Below, in pieces: positions 8,768-17,488 of a stretch of 64,000 nt of DNA (position 1 is its first letter; each line of letters starts with the position of its first letter). The stretch lies in assembly GCA_947455215.1 (NCBI GenBank), contig CANGNA010000012.1, positions 1 through 64,000 on the forward strand, written 5' to 3'. The notes under the pieces were generated by a model. The model ran no database searches, was not told where the DNA came from, and saw nothing but the letters and a program-made list of their open reading frames with translations. The position numbers were made by a program, and so were the translations under genes. The DNA comes from Chitinophagaceae bacterium. Lineage in GTDB: Bacteria > Bacteroidota > Bacteroidia > Chitinophagales > Chitinophagaceae.

Positions 8768-8804
8768 AATGGCTCAATGGCTGAATAGCTTAATGGCTCA
8801 ATTC
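8768..8804 (+). repeat. 8-nt degenerate tandem repeat at a gene 3' end (AATGGCTC family, copy A)
   Basis: Four to five imperfect 8-base units (AATGGCTC, AATGGCTG, AATAGCTT, AATGGCTC) start eight bases after the murF-alr stop codon in the sense orientation. Further copies are at 8911, 15372, 28804 and 53640. Confidence 0.8.
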
Positions 8805-8822
8805 CCAAGAGAATTAAATAAT

Positions 8823-8859
8823 AATGCGGTAAGGTGAACTCACTCTTACCGCATTTTTG
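8823..8859 (+). terminator. Rho-independent terminator of murF-alr
   Basis: An 11-bp stem AATGCGGTAAG (8823..8833) / CTTACCGCATT (8845..8855) with an 11-base loop, running into TTTTT. It follows the copy-A repeat, so the repeat is transcribed as part of the 3' untranslated region. Confidence 0.8.
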
Positions 8860-8910
8860 CTATTGCTTATTAAATTTCAATACATCAAAATCTGCACCAT
8901 GCAGGTGGGC

Positions 8911-8946
8911 ATTGAGCCATTGAGCTATTCAGCCATTGAGCCATTA
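8911..8946 (-). repeat. AATGGCTC-family 3'-end repeat, copy B
   Basis: On the minus strand it reads as 8-base units (AATGGCTC, AATGGCTG, AATAGCTC, AATGGCTC). It encodes the last residues (N-G-S-M-A-E) and the stop codon of the AhpD-like gene and continues past it. Confidence 0.8.
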
Positions 8947-9281
8947 CCAATCAGTTCCTCCCAATATTCTGCGCCCCTTCTTGTGTGTGGGATAACTATT
9001 GTTCCGCCTACAATGTTGGCTACAGCAAATATCTCGTAAATCTCTTCGGTGGTAATGCCTTCCTCGTGGCATTTGCCCAAGTGGTATTTTATGCAGTCGT
9101 CGCAGCGCAGTACCATACTGGCTACCAGGCCCAGCATTTCCTTGGTCTTGGTGCTCAATGCGCCGTCCATGTAGGTATTGGTGTCCAGGTTGAACAGGCG
9201 ATTGATCACCTTGTTCTGTTTACCCAGTATCACCTCGTTCATTTTGGCCCTGTAATCGTTAAATTCCTGTATCTGGCTCAT
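8925..9281 (-). CDS. Carboxymuconolactone decarboxylase family (AhpD-like) protein
   Basis: 118 residues, all-helical, with the AhpD-type redox motif CDDCIKYHLGKC: Cys-x-x-Cys, then His four residues after the second Cys. The preceding MLGLVASMVLRCDDC and the following EEGITTEEIYEIFAVANIVGGTIVIPHTRRG match the small single-domain CMD family. Members act as alkylhydroperoxidases or thiol-disulfide reductases; the paired cysteines and His support redox activity rather than lactone decarboxylation, but the substrate is unknown. The C-terminal residues NGSMAE and the stop codon are supplied by a dispersed 8-nt repeat, so the natural C-terminus may have been altered by repeat insertion. It stands alone on the minus strand between two plus-strand units. 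Confidence 0.85.
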   Translation of the reverse strand: MSQIQEFNDYRAKMNEVILGKQNKVINRLFNLDTNTYMDGALSTKTKEMLGLVASMVLRCDDCIKYHLGKCHEEGITTEEIYEIFAVANIVGGTIVIPHTRRGAEYWEELIGNGSMAE

Positions 9282-9352
9282 ATAGTTGTTTTTTGGTGCG
9301 TCAAAAGTAAGGGGTTTGGTCGTTCCGTCTTTCGGTTGTCAATATAAGAGTG

Positions 9353-9360
9353 TAAATTTG
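9353..9360 (+). promoter_or_regulatory. Bacteroidota -7 element for the DUF3467 gene
   Basis: TAAATTTG fits TAnnTTTG. It lies 25 bases before the ATG at 9386, giving a short leader. Confidence 0.55.
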
Positions 9361-9385
9361 CGGTCTCATTATAAAAATAATCTTC

Positions 9386-9700
9386 ATGCAAGACCAACAG
9401 CCTGCTGAGCAGCAATTGAATATAGAACTGACCGAAGAAATGGCAGACGGTACTTATGCCAACCTGGCCATCATTACTCATTCATTTGCCGAGTTTGTAA
9501 TAGACTTTGTGAATGTGATGCCCAATGTGCCTAAGGCAAAGGTAAAATCGCGCATTGTGATGACCCCTGCCCATGCCAAAAGGCTGATGAAGGCCCTGAT
9601 AGATAACGTGAAGCGCTACGAAGCACAGAACGGCAACATCAAAGACCAGGATCAGCAGACAATGCCATTCAATTTTGGTACACCAACAGCGCAGGCTTAA
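9386..9700 (+). CDS. DUF3467 family protein
   Basis: 104 residues. The layout is that of DUF3467: a Gln-rich start, then LNIELTEEMADGTYANLAIITHSFAEFVIDFVNVMPNVPKAKVKSRIVMTPAHAKRLMKALIDNVKRYEA, and a polar tail with FNFG. The family is small and conserved across Bacteroidota and some other phyla, and its function is not established. No signal peptide or membrane segment is present, so it is probably cytoplasmic. It has its own promoter and lies 88 bases ahead of guaA on the same strand, separated by an AAAAGT-rich repeat; cotranscription with guaA is possible but unproven. Confidence 0.85.
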   Translation: MQDQQPAEQQLNIELTEEMADGTYANLAIITHSFAEFVIDFVNVMPNVPKAKVKSRIVMTPAHAKRLMKALIDNVKRYEAQNGNIKDQDQQTMPFNFGTPTAQA

Positions 9701-9734
9701 AAAGTGAAAACTTAAAAGTAAAAAGTAAAAATTG
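9701..9734 (+). repeat. AAAAGT-type degenerate repeat following a stop codon
   Basis: Immediately after the DUF3467 stop comes a run of AAAAGTGAAAACTTAAAAGT-like units with AAAAGT at roughly 7-base spacing, in sense orientation. It resembles the other 3'-end repeats in layout but not in sequence. Confidence 0.55.
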
Positions 9735-9787
9735 CCCTGCTCCGGGTGGTTATATTTATAAGGTCGCTTTTCCTTTTCAACCATACA

Positions 9788-11329
9788 ATGAACGATAAGA
9801 TACTTATACTCGATTTTGGCTCGCAGTTCACACAGCTGATAGCGCGCAGGCTACGCGAACTGAATGTGTACTGCGAGATACAGCCGTGCACCAAGCCGGT
9901 GCCTGAAAATGATGCAGCTTTAAAAGGGGTGATACTTGCGGGTAGCCCCTTTTCTGTTAATGACCCTAACGCCCCGAAGCCGGACGTTAAAGCCATAGCA
10001 GATAAATGGCCGGTGCTGGCTGTATGCTATGGTGCACAGCTGGTAGCACAGCAGAGCGGTGGCGAAGTAGGACAGAGCACACACCGCGAATATGGCCGTG
10101 CACACCTGCATGACGTATTGGCGACACCTCTGTTCAGTACCATTACCGATGGGTCGCAGGTATGGATGAGCCATAGCGATACCATCAAACGCTTGCCGGA
10201 AGGGTTCACCATCATAGCGCGTACCGAGAGCATACCGGTGGCTGCATTCAGGTCGTCTGACAGCTATGCTAAGCATGTGATCTATGGCATTCAGTTCCAC
10301 CCCGAGGTGACGCATAGTACCGACGGTGGCCAGTTGCTGAAAAACTTCATCGTAGATATCTGTGGTTGTAAGCAAGACTGGACGCCGGCAGCTTTTATAG
10401 AAGAAACTGTAGCCCGCATCAAGAATGAAGTAGGCGATAGCAAGGTAGTGATGGCGCTTAGCGGCGGCGTAGATTCCACCGTTGCTGCTATTCTCATCAA
10501 TAAAGCGATTGGTGATAACCTGTACTGCATATTTGTAGACAATGGCCTGCTACGCAAAAATGAGTTTCAGCAGGTACTCGATGGTTACAAGCACCTGGGC
10601 CTGAACACGCAGGGCATAGATGCGCACGAGCGTTTCTATAGCGAACTGGCAGGGGTAAGTGATCCTGAGAAGAAACGTAAAATAATAGGCCGACTGTTCA
10701 TCGATGTGTTCCATGAGGAAGCCATCAAGATAAAGGATGTAAAATTCCTGGGCCAGGGTACCATATACCCTGATGTGATCGAATCTATGTCTGTTCATGG
10801 CCCGTCGGCTACCATCAAGTCGCATCACAACGTTGGTGGCTTGCCGGAGATCATGCACATGAGCCTGGTAGAGCCACTGCGTATGTTGTTTAAAGACGAG
10901 GTGCGCCGTGTAGGCCGCGAGCTGGGTATAGATGAGATATTCATTGGCCGTCATCCGTTTCCGGGTCCTGGTCTGGGTATACGCATACTTGGCGCTGTTG
11001 AAGAAAGCAAGGTAAAGATGCTGCAGGAAGCAGATGCTATATACATACAGCACCTACGCGATAGTGGCTGGTATCATAAAGTATGGCAGGCAGGCGCGAT
11101 ACTGCTGCCGGTACAGAGTGTAGGCGTAATGGGCGATGAGCGTACTTACGAATTTACCTGTGCGCTGCGTGCAGTGACATCGGTAGATGGCATGACCGCC
11201 GACTGGAGCCACCTGCCTTACGATCTGCTGGCTAAGATATCTAACGATATCATCAACCGCGTTAAGGGCATTAACCGTGTTGTTTACGATATCAGTTCTA
11301 AGCCGCCTGCTACCATAGAATGGGAGTAA
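9788..11329 (+). CDS. guaA: GMP synthase (glutamine-hydrolysing)
   Basis: 513 residues from the ATG at 9788; an in-frame upstream extension to 9746 is only open frame. The class I glutamine amidotransferase domain occupies residues 1-190: nucleophile Cys80 in AVCYGAQ, and His171 and Glu173 in QFHPEV. The ATP pyrophosphatase domain has the PP-loop SGGVDST from Ser225. The C-terminal dimerisation domain ends with the family-typical [19 protein letters not shown]. The enzyme converts XMP to GMP with glutamine and ATP in de novo purine synthesis in the cytoplasm. Length and motifs are complete. A TATATTTATA box about 35 bases upstream may be its promoter. The next gene follows 25 bases later on the same strand. 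Confidence 0.97.
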   Translation: MNDKILILDFGSQFTQLIARRLRELNVYCEIQPCTKPVPENDAALKGVILAGSPFSVNDPNAPKPDVKAIADKWPVLAVCYGAQLVAQQSGGEVGQSTHREYGRAHLHDVLATPLFSTITDGSQVWMSHSDTIKRLPEGFTIIARTESIPVAAFRSSDSYAKHVIYGIQFHPEVTHSTDGGQLLKNFIVDICGCKQDWTPAAFIEETVARIKNEVGDSKVVMALSGGVDSTVAAILINKAIGDNLYCIFVDNGLLRKNEFQQVLDGYKHLGLNTQGIDAHERFYSELAGVSDPEKKRKIIGRLFIDVFHEEAIKIKDVKFLGQGTIYPDVIESMSVHGPSATIKSHHNVGGLPEIMHMSLVEPLRMLFKDEVRRVGRELGIDEIFIGRHPFPGPGLGIRILGAVEESKVKMLQEADAIYIQHLRDSGWYHKVWQAGAILLPVQSVGVMGDERTYEFTCALRAVTSVDGMTADWSHLPYDLLAKISNDIINRVKGINRVVYDISSKPPATIEWE

Positions 11330-11354
11330 ACCTTTTATCAAATTGTACAGCTCA

Positions 11355-12812
11355 ATGACAAGAAGATCATTAATAACTGTTCTGTTACTTACGGTGTTTG
11401 CTGTGGGTTATTCAGGCAATGCAGAGGCTCAATTCTGGAAGCGTAAGAAGAAACATAAAACGCACCAGAAGAAGACTGAAGATGCTGATAAGAAAAGCGA
11501 CAATGAGGAAGATGCACGCTCAAACAGCGAGCCTAAAGAGCATGTATTGACCAAAAAGGAAAAGAAGGAGCTGAAGAAAAAGGAGAAGCACGACAAGAAG
11601 GAGCGGGAGAAAAAAGAGCGTAAGGAAAAGAAGGAAAAGGATGCCGCTGAAAAGAAGAGCAAAAAGAAAAAGGGTAAGAACGCACCTGTGGCAAAACAGC
11701 CCGAGGTAGTGGTACGTAAGTGGAGCGATATAGAATATGCACCTACGCAAAAAAAAGACCGCTATCGCGTAGAACTGCTGGCACCGCTATACCTGGATGA
11801 GCTGGTGAGGAACGGCTACGCGGCTAAAGATATACCGGCCAAGGCGCAGGACGGGATCAATTTTTACAAAGGGGTACAAATTGCTGCCGATTCGCTGAAG
11901 AAGGCAGGTTTCAACATAGACATCTATGTGCGGGATATTGCTTCTATCATGGAATCCTGCGACATGCTGATACGTAAAAATGCGCTCGATACGTCTGATC
12001 TGCTGATAGGCGTGGTATCTGCCAAAGACGTGCCTGTGCTGGCCAACTATGCCAAAGCCAAGCACATCAATTTTATATCTGCCACTTCGGCGGCCGATGG
12101 TAGCATGCGCGATAATCCGTATTTCACTATGCTGCAGCCATCGCTCAAAAGCCAGTGCGAATGGATAGCCTCGGTAATAGAAGAAAAGCATGCGAAAGCC
12201 TTGCTGTTGCATCGCACCTATATACAGGCCGATGACCAGGCATACCATGCCCTTACTGATGATACTACCTATCGCAGGATGTTTATGTCCGTATTGTGCA
12301 ACAACCTGCCAAAGAAGCAAGACCTTGTCGGCCTGGTAGATTCAATGCACACCAATATAGTTGTGGTGCCGGTAATGGATAATGTATATGCCGATAGCTT
12401 GCTGAGGGGTTTACGCAGGGACTTCCCTAAGGCTAAGTTTGAAGTGTATGGTATGGCCAGCTGGAGCACAATGCCGGCTGTGGCCAAACCTGGTAGTTAT
12501 ACTAACATCAGCGTTAATGTACCTGTGCCGTTTATGTACGATGCTGCCAACCCTACTGTACAATACATAGATCGTATTTTTCGCAAAGAATATGGTGGCA
12601 AGCCGCAGGATATGGTATATCGTGGTTATGAGACCTTGTTCTGGTATGCCAACCTGTTAAAGCGCCACGGTACTGTCTTCAACAAACATTTTAACGAAGA
12701 TGAGCTGGCACCTATGACCAAATTCCAGGTGCGCCCGCAGTGGGATAAAACCGGCAATGTGCTGTATATGGAGAACAAAAAGGTATCCATCCGCAGGTAC
12801 GATGCTAACTGA
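11355..12812 (+). CDS. Secreted periplasmic-binding-protein-like protein with K/E-rich region
   Basis: 485 residues from the ATG at 11355. A signal peptide (MTRRSLITVLLLTVFAVGYSG then NAEAQ) is followed by an extremely Lys/Glu-rich segment (about residues 27-115) that is probably extended or coiled. The rest resembles the type I periplasmic binding fold of the branched-chain amino-acid receptor class: RVELLAPLYLDE, GINFYKGVQIAADSLKKAGFNIDIYVRDI, DLLIGVVSAKDVPVLANYAKAKHINFISAT, then the second lobe with YRGYETLFWYANLL. In many Bacteroidota a similar binding-protein-like gene with LysM domains follows guaA; here no LysM domain is seen and the basic segment may take its place in wall or envelope attachment. 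The ligand is unknown. Confidence 0.7.
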   Translation: MTRRSLITVLLLTVFAVGYSGNAEAQFWKRKKKHKTHQKKTEDADKKSDNEEDARSNSEPKEHVLTKKEKKELKKKEKHDKKEREKKERKEKKEKDAAEKKSKKKKGKNAPVAKQPEVVVRKWSDIEYAPTQKKDRYRVELLAPLYLDELVRNGYAAKDIPAKAQDGINFYKGVQIAADSLKKAGFNIDIYVRDIASIMESCDMLIRKNALDTSDLLIGVVSAKDVPVLANYAKAKHINFISATSAADGSMRDNPYFTMLQPSLKSQCEWIASVIEEKHAKALLLHRTYIQADDQAYHALTDDTTYRRMFMSVLCNNLPKKQDLVGLVDSMHTNIVVVPVMDNVYADSLLRGLRRDFPKAKFEVYGMASWSTMPAVAKPGSYTNISVNVPVPFMYDAANPTVQYIDRIFRKEYGGKPQDMVYRGYETLFWYANLLKRHGTVFNKHFNEDELAPMTKFQVRPQWDKTGNVLYMENKKVSIRRYDAN

Positions 12813-12850
12813 TAATTTAACTGAACCGGGGCGATAAAATTGATTTGCGT

Positions 12851-12858
12851 TACATTTG
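12851..12858 (+). promoter_or_regulatory. Bacteroidota -7 element for psd
   Basis: TACATTTG matches TAnnTTTG and lies 27 bases before the ATG at 12886. Confidence 0.55.
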
Positions 12859-12885
12859 CCGTCCGACAAAAAACAAAAGAAGATC

Positions 12886-13548
12886 ATGACACTTCATCGC
12901 GAAGGATATAAATACATAGCACTGGCCACGGTAATAATGATCGTGGCGGCTGTAGCTTCTGTTAACTACATGCCGGAGTCGCCGCTGATGCTGGGCCTGG
13001 TAGCATTCATCAACCTGGTTATTTTCCTGCTGTGGTTCTGGATAGTAGCGTTCTTCCGCCTGCCATCGCGCACACATACCACCGGCGATAGTAAGATCAT
13101 ATGCCCTGCCGATGGTAAAGTGGTAGTGATAGAAGAGGCCGTGGAAACAGAGTATTTTAAAGACAAGCGCCTGCAGGTGTCTGTGTTCATGTCGCCTATC
13201 AATGTGCACATCAACCGCAACCCTATAAGTGGTATCGTTAAGTACATGAAATACCACCCGGGTAAATACCTTGTAGCCTGGCATCCTAAATCATCTACAG
13301 AGAACGAGCGTACGACAATAGTACTGGGTAACGACCGTACAGAGATCTTGATGCGCCAGATTGCAGGCGCATTGGCCCGCCGTATTTGTTACTACGTAAA
13401 AGAAGGCGATAAAGTACAGCAGAACGATGAGTTTGGTTTCATTCGCTTTGGTTCCCGAGTAGACCTTTACCTGCCGGTAGGTACTAAGCTCGATGTGAAG
13501 ATAGGCGATGTGGTAAAAGGCGGTGTTACCGTTATAGGTCATTACTAA
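12886..13548 (+). CDS. psd: Phosphatidylserine decarboxylase, short form
   Basis: 220 residues from the ATG at 12886. Two N-terminal membrane helices (LATVIMIVAAVASVNYM and LVAFINLVIFLLWFWIVAF) precede the decarboxylase domain: CPADGKVV, VSVFMSPINVHINRNP, YHPGKYLVAWHPKSSTENERT, and the autocatalytic cleavage site FGS-R, where Ser190 would become the pyruvoyl group of the alpha chain. This is the short archaeal-like class used in Bacteroidota to make phosphatidylethanolamine from phosphatidylserine at the inner membrane. The expected motifs are all intact. The gene has its own promoter and terminator and thus appears monocistronic. Confidence 0.93.
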   Translation: MTLHREGYKYIALATVIMIVAAVASVNYMPESPLMLGLVAFINLVIFLLWFWIVAFFRLPSRTHTTGDSKIICPADGKVVVIEEAVETEYFKDKRLQVSVFMSPINVHINRNPISGIVKYMKYHPGKYLVAWHPKSSTENERTTIVLGNDRTEILMRQIAGALARRICYYVKEGDKVQQNDEFGFIRFGSRVDLYLPVGTKLDVKIGDVVKGGVTVIGHY

Positions 13549-13568
13549 GTTGCAATTCAAATAATGTT

Positions 13569-13605
13569 CAAGCCCCGTCTGTACATCAGGCGGGGCTTGC
13601 TTTTT
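13569..13605 (+). terminator. Rho-independent terminator of psd
   Basis: CAAGCCCCG (13569..13577) pairs perfectly with CGGGGCTTG (13591..13599), followed by CTTTTT. It also lies just beyond the stop of the convergent tonB gene. Confidence 0.85.
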
Positions 13606-13608
13606 ATG

Positions 13609-14406
13609 TTACTCTAACTTAAAGGTGATGACCTGTGTAAACAGCACTTTCAGTGCTACACCATTCTGCTTGCCGGGCTTCCATTTAGGCATAGAGCGTA
13701 TCACGCGCAGTGCTTCTTCATCGCAACCACCACCTATGCCGCGGGCTACTTTGGCATCGGTTATGGTGCCGTCTTCGTTCACTACAAAGGTGATGCCTAC
13801 ACGGCCCTGTATATTGGCCTCCTTGGCTGCTGCCGGGTAGTTGATGTGGCTGGCCAGGTAATCCTGCATATTGCCCATGAACTGCGGCATCTGCTCCACA
13901 AACGTAGGCAGTGCTGGCTTGCCTGCCGGTTCAGTGACAACGGCTACTCTTCTGTCGCCATCGCCCGGAGGCATGATGCTCTCGGCGCTGCCGGTGTCTA
14001 CTGTGTGCAACCCAACATTTGCATCGTGCAGTTTGCTGACTTCTGTCATAGAATTATCCGGCTTCACCTCCTCATTTTCGACAATTTTAGGAGGGGTAAA
14101 GATGGCTGTCTTTGCCGGTGGTGCAGGAGGCGGTGGTGGTGTTATACTCTTAGGATGCGGTGGGGTAGGGGGTAATATATTCACAACGGTAGGGCAGGCA
14201 ATAAATGGTGTAGCCACATTCTTCGGCTTATCCATCCTGATAAAAGAAAAGCTGGCAACGGCACTCACGCCCAGCATCAGGAAGGCCACCCCTTTTTTTA
14301 CGCGCCTGTCGTAGTTTCTGCGTAGTTCGTAGCCGCCGTATGCCTTGTTGCGGTTGTCGAAGATGATGTCAAGGTAATCTGCGTTCAATAATTTCTTCTG
14401 GTCCAT
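13609..14406 (-). CDS. TonB-family energy transducer
   Basis: 265 residues. The start (MDQKKLLNADYLDIIFDNRNKAYGGYELRRNYDRR) is the usual cytoplasmic head of Bacteroidota TonB proteins, then comes one membrane helix (VAFLMLGVSAVASFSFI), a proline-rich periplasmic spacer (PPTPPHPKSITPPPPPAPP) and a C-terminal TonB domain (residues about 185-265) with YPAAAKEANIQGRVGITFVVNEDGTITDAKVARGIGGGCDEEALRVIRSMPKWKPG and final TFKLE. It would transmit proton-motive force from an ExbB/ExbD complex to outer-membrane receptors. An exbD gene lies 282 bases upstream on the same strand; no exbB is in the window, so its motor partners may be encoded elsewhere. Confidence 0.92.
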   Translation of the reverse strand: MDQKKLLNADYLDIIFDNRNKAYGGYELRRNYDRRVKKGVAFLMLGVSAVASFSFIRMDKPKNVATPFIACPTVVNILPPTPPHPKSITPPPPPAPPAKTAIFTPPKIVENEEVKPDNSMTEVSKLHDANVGLHTVDTGSAESIMPPGDGDRRVAVVTEPAGKPALPTFVEQMPQFMGNMQDYLASHINYPAAAKEANIQGRVGITFVVNEDGTITDAKVARGIGGGCDEEALRVIRSMPKWKPGKQNGVALKVLFTQVITFKLE

Positions 14407-14628
14407 AAAATTTAATTTTAGAGGTTTTTGTTGTTACATATCAGAAGCATGCATCGCTATGATTCCATAAGAAAAGTGAAAATTATTTTTTGGCTGAAAT
14501 CCTTTACTGTAAAGGGTTTTGGGGAATTATAGGCAATAGATGGTCAGGCCCTTTATGGAGGCGGATAGAGGGTTGGTTGCTGAGCCCTACATAGCTGTTA
14601 TAATTTACTTAGCTCGTGTCCGCGTCGC

Positions 14629-14685
14629 CCTTCGATACTTCGGCAAACTCAGTATAAACTAAGCTCAGGGTGACACTCCGTGGGA
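14629..14685. repeat. Dispersed TTCGA...GGGTGAC element between exbD and tonB
   Basis: The segment holds CCCTTCGATACTTCGGC, then ACTAAGCTCAGGGTGACACT. The reverse complement resembles GTCACCCTGAGCTTGTCGAA found at 48051 and, with one change, at 53470. The remainder of the 14407-14688 gap shows no gene. Confidence 0.5.
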
Positions 14686-14688
14686 AGC

Positions 14689-15204
14689 TTACTTCACCAG
14701 TACAGCCTCATCAGCTGTCAATGTAGCCAATGTGTAGTAGGGCACGTTCAGTATGTTCATTTCATCCATCATCTGCACCACATCTTCGTACTTCGAACTA
14801 TTGTCGGGTTTTATGAGCACGTGCAGCTGGTGCGCATTTTTTGAGAACGTGGCCGGTAGTGCCGCCGCATGCAGCTGCTGTGCCTGTAGTATGCTTCGTA
14901 TCTTGTTGTTATCTGCCACATGCATATCGGCTGGGCTGTTCAGCAAGCCGGTGTAGTAATAACACTGGTGTCTGCCTGCGGGTATCAGCGTCACTGTCGA
15001 TTCTTCGGGGAAAGCCGTGCCATCAACTACCGCGTCGGAATTATCCGGCACGTTCACCTGCATAGCCTTGGGCTGTGCCATAGTAGTGGTGAGCATGAAA
15101 AAGGTTATGAGCAGAAAGCCCAGGTCTACCATCGGGGTAAGATCAACCCGTAGTGAATGTATTTTGCGTTTGCCACTCTTTTGCGGCAGTATCATCTCGG
15201 CCAT
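14689..15204 (-). CDS. ExbD/TolR-family biopolymer transport protein
   Basis: 171 residues. The N-terminal cytoplasmic stretch leads to the signature LRVDLTPMVDLGFLLITFFML, with the proton-path aspartate at residue 27 in the single membrane helix, followed by a periplasmic domain with LHVLIKPDNSSKYEDVVQMMDEMNI near the end. ExbD works with ExbB as a proton-driven rotor or stator that energises TonB. It precedes the tonB-like gene at 13609..14406 with a 282-base gap containing a dispersed repeat, so cotranscription is uncertain. Absence of exbB immediately upstream is unusual; the upstream gene is an unrelated phosphoesterase. Confidence 0.92.
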   Translation of the reverse strand: MAEMILPQKSGKRKIHSLRVDLTPMVDLGFLLITFFMLTTTMAQPKAMQVNVPDNSDAVVDGTAFPEESTVTLIPAGRHQCYYYTGLLNSPADMHVADNNKIRSILQAQQLHAAALPATFSKNAHQLHVLIKPDNSSKYEDVVQMMDEMNILNVPYYTLATLTADEAVLVK

Positions 15205-15276
15205 AGTAAGTGTGTTTGCATATAAGATGCAGTGTCACTTCCTATTCCATAAAACCTTTTAGAAAAATATTTCTTA

Positions 15277-15302
15277 CAGTAGGTTCACGCAAAGAACGCA
15301 AA
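15277..15302 (+). repeat. CGCAAAG-type repeat
   Basis: TTCACGCAAAGAACGCAAAGG: two 9-base-spaced CGCAAAG units. A longer degenerate version lies at 54158..54230 on the opposite strand. This copy is antisense to the gene that ends at 15406. Confidence 0.5.
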
Positions 15303-15371
15303 GGCATAAGAGAGACAGAGTGCTCAAAGTCACCTTTATTTCACCATTGTTATCTTCTATTCTCCATGCTA

Positions 15372-15408
15372 AATTGAGCCATTAAGCTATTCAGCCATTG
15401 AGCCATTA
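15372..15408 (-). repeat. AATGGCTC-family 3'-end repeat, copy C
   Basis: On the minus strand the units AATGGCTC, AATGGCTG, AATAGCTT, AATGGCTC begin within the TAA stop codon of the metallophosphoesterase and extend downstream; nearly identical to copy A over its length. Confidence 0.8.
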
Positions 15409-16656
15409 TACTAATTCTATCACCGTTATCTCCGGCAATATCCCCAGCCTGCCAGGGTAACCCAAAAAGCCAAAGCCGCGGTTCACATACAGGCATTGGT
15501 TGCCCTCGTGGTAGTCGCCGGCCCATTGCTTGTATATATATTGTACGGGGCTCCACTTAAATATCTTGCTGTCTATACCCAGCTGCATACCATGCGTGTG
15601 GCCGCTCAGGGTCAGCTGTATGTCCGGGTATTCTGTGCGCACCTGTGCATCCCAGTGGCTGGGGTCGTGCGACATCAGTATTTTAAATGGTACATTCTTT
15701 TCCTTCAGCCCGTTCACTGCAGCCTTCATATCCCCATACTTAGGGAAGTGTGCTTTTGCTCCCCAGTTCTCAATGCCTATCAGGGCTATCTTGTCATTGC
15801 CGCGTTCAAACACCAGGTGTTCGTTCATCATCAGCTTCCAGCCCATTTTGGCGTGTATGCCTTTCAGTCTGTTCAGGTTGGCCACCTTAGCTTCTTCGCT
15901 CTCCCATTGCACATAGTCGCCATAGTCGTGGTTACCCAGCGTACTGTACACACCCATTGGTGCTTTCAGGCGAGCAAATATTTCCTGGTATTTTTCGTCT
16001 ACCTCGGTGCTTACATTATTTACCAGGTCGCCGGTAAACAGTATGATGTCTGCTTTCTGGTCAAGAATGCGGTCTATGCCATGGGCAACGGCACTATGAT
16101 TGTCGAAACTACCCGTATGTATATCCGATATCTGCACGATCTTCAAACCCTTGAAGGCGTCGGGCAGGCCGGCAAGTTTCAGTTTTATTTTACGCACATG
16201 GTAGTTATACCTGTTGCGTACGCCATAGCCAAAGCCAAATATAGAAAGCCCCGCCAGCACAATGGCCATATTCTTCAGAAAAGCCGAGCGCTCTATAGGC
16301 TGAGATATGCCATCTGATGTTGGTGAATTATGAAAGGCCACCGCAGCCACTACCGATGTGATCAGTCTTCTCAGGTCGTCTATCAGCATCACCAGCAGTA
16401 TCAGCACCTTGCCTATCAGCATGCCCAGCGCCAGGGCAGTGTACAGGTTGCGCAGCAGGTGCGGCATTGCCGAGCTTTGTATTTGCCTGAAGAAAACGAA
16501 GCCGGCCCAGCACAGCAGGGTAATGGCCACATAACCCACTATCACCGATGTACGCCATACCGGCGACAAATTGCGCGCCATACTGCGCACCAATATAAAA
16601 CTGTAAAACTCGGCAAGGCCCAGTAAAGAAAGGATAATGGCAAAACGAAGACCCAT
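15406..16656 (-). CDS. Membrane-anchored calcineurin-like metallophosphoesterase
   Basis: 416 residues. About four hydrophobic segments occupy residues 1-160 (for example GLRFAIILSLLGLAEFYSFI, VIVGYVAITLLCWAGFVFF, LALGMLIGKVLILLVMLI and NMAIVLAGLSIFGFGYGV). The catalytic domain carries all metal-binding blocks in order: VQISDIHTGSF, LFTGDLVNN, STLGNHDYGDY, LMSHDP and LSGHTHGMQLG. This is the YaeI/YkuE-type arrangement of a membrane-bound phosphoesterase; related enzymes act on lipid-linked or UDP-diacylglucosamine-type substrates, but the substrate here is not decidable. The gene starts 12 bases after the end of the FMN reductase gene, so the two are probably cotranscribed. Its stop codon lies at the edge of a dispersed 8-nt repeat. 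Confidence 0.9.
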   Translation of the reverse strand: MGLRFAIILSLLGLAEFYSFILVRSMARNLSPVWRTSVIVGYVAITLLCWAGFVFFRQIQSSAMPHLLRNLYTALALGMLIGKVLILLVMLIDDLRRLITSVVAAVAFHNSPTSDGISQPIERSAFLKNMAIVLAGLSIFGFGYGVRNRYNYHVRKIKLKLAGLPDAFKGLKIVQISDIHTGSFDNHSAVAHGIDRILDQKADIILFTGDLVNNVSTEVDEKYQEIFARLKAPMGVYSTLGNHDYGDYVQWESEEAKVANLNRLKGIHAKMGWKLMMNEHLVFERGNDKIALIGIENWGAKAHFPKYGDMKAAVNGLKEKNVPFKILMSHDPSHWDAQVRTEYPDIQLTLSGHTHGMQLGIDSKIFKWSPVQYIYKQWAGDYHEGNQCLYVNRGFGFLGYPGRLGILPEITVIELV

Positions 16657-16668
16657 CGGGCTAAAAAA

Positions 16669-17169
16669 TTAAAATTTGAGGAATTCAGCTATCTGCTGGC
16701 GGATGGCCTGCTCTGTTTCCGGCTTTTTTACCGAACTGTCTGCAGCTATCTCGTCGTTTATTTTCGATAAAAGTAGCTTATTGTAGTGTACGTTCACCTT
16801 CATGTAGTGTAAAATGCTGGTCATATGCTCTATGCCGCGCAGGTTACCCGCCCTGCCGTCCGATACGCCGGTGAGCAGCGCTTTTTTATACCACCATACT
16901 TTTTTGATGTCGCTATTGTCCATCATTACTTTCAATATACCGGGGAAACTGGCATTGTATTCCGGCATAATGATGATAAATTTCTCGGCAGGGATAAGGT
17001 ATTGTTGTTCCAGTTCCAGCATTGCCTCGTTTCGCTCCCAAACAGCCTTGCCTTCCAGCGACAACAGCTGGGCCGGTACGCCCATTTCCTGCAATATGTT
17101 CAGGTATGCATTGGCCGTTCTCAGCGTCATACTGTTGGCCCTGTTCGTTCCAGATATTATTGTGATCAT
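16669..17169 (-). CDS. NADPH-dependent FMN reductase family protein
   Basis: 166 residues of the flavodoxin-like NAD(P)H-dependent FMN reductase fold: opening strand and phosphate-binding loop ITIISGTNRANSMT, the central FIIIMPEYNASFPGILKVMMDN motif that contacts the flavin ring, then WWYKKALLTGVSDGRAGNLRGIEHMTSILHYM. Members reduce FMN or quinones in the cytoplasm; the physiological acceptor is unknown. It is the first gene of a likely two-gene unit with the phosphoesterase 12 bases downstream and is divergent from the large adhesin gene at 17489. Confidence 0.88.
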   Translation of the reverse strand: MITIISGTNRANSMTLRTANAYLNILQEMGVPAQLLSLEGKAVWERNEAMLELEQQYLIPAEKFIIIMPEYNASFPGILKVMMDNSDIKKVWWYKKALLTGVSDGRAGNLRGIEHMTSILHYMKVNVHYNKLLLSKINDEIAADSSVKKPETEQAIRQQIAEFLKF

Positions 17170-17488
17170 AATCCGGGCGCCAAATTAGTTTGTTTGCCGT
17201 TACGCACGATTATTCATTTTCAATGCAATCATACCTAATCCTTATTGCTACACATATAAATTATATTGCTGAATATTTTCTTTATTTGCAACAGCCAATT
17301 AAAAACTTCAGGTTCTATCCAACTATTAGTTCAACATGCACTGTCTGTATAGGATGCGACCATCTGTCGGCCCAGATTCGGCATGAGGGGTTGTTTAGTG
17401 TGTTTTATTTATATTATTATAGTTATATTTGTTGTTGTTGTTTTTTCACTATATTTGAAACGTTACGCTCTTTTTGAAAGATATATTT
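17170..17488. promoter_or_regulatory. Intergenic region with TATATTTG promoter of the large adhesin gene
   Basis: A 319-base AT-rich gap between divergent genes. TATATTTG at 17450..17457 is a perfect -7 element, 32 bases before the ATG at 17489; the GTTGTTGTTG run at 17431..17440 could supply a -33 TTG. Nothing else was recognised. Confidence 0.6.
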
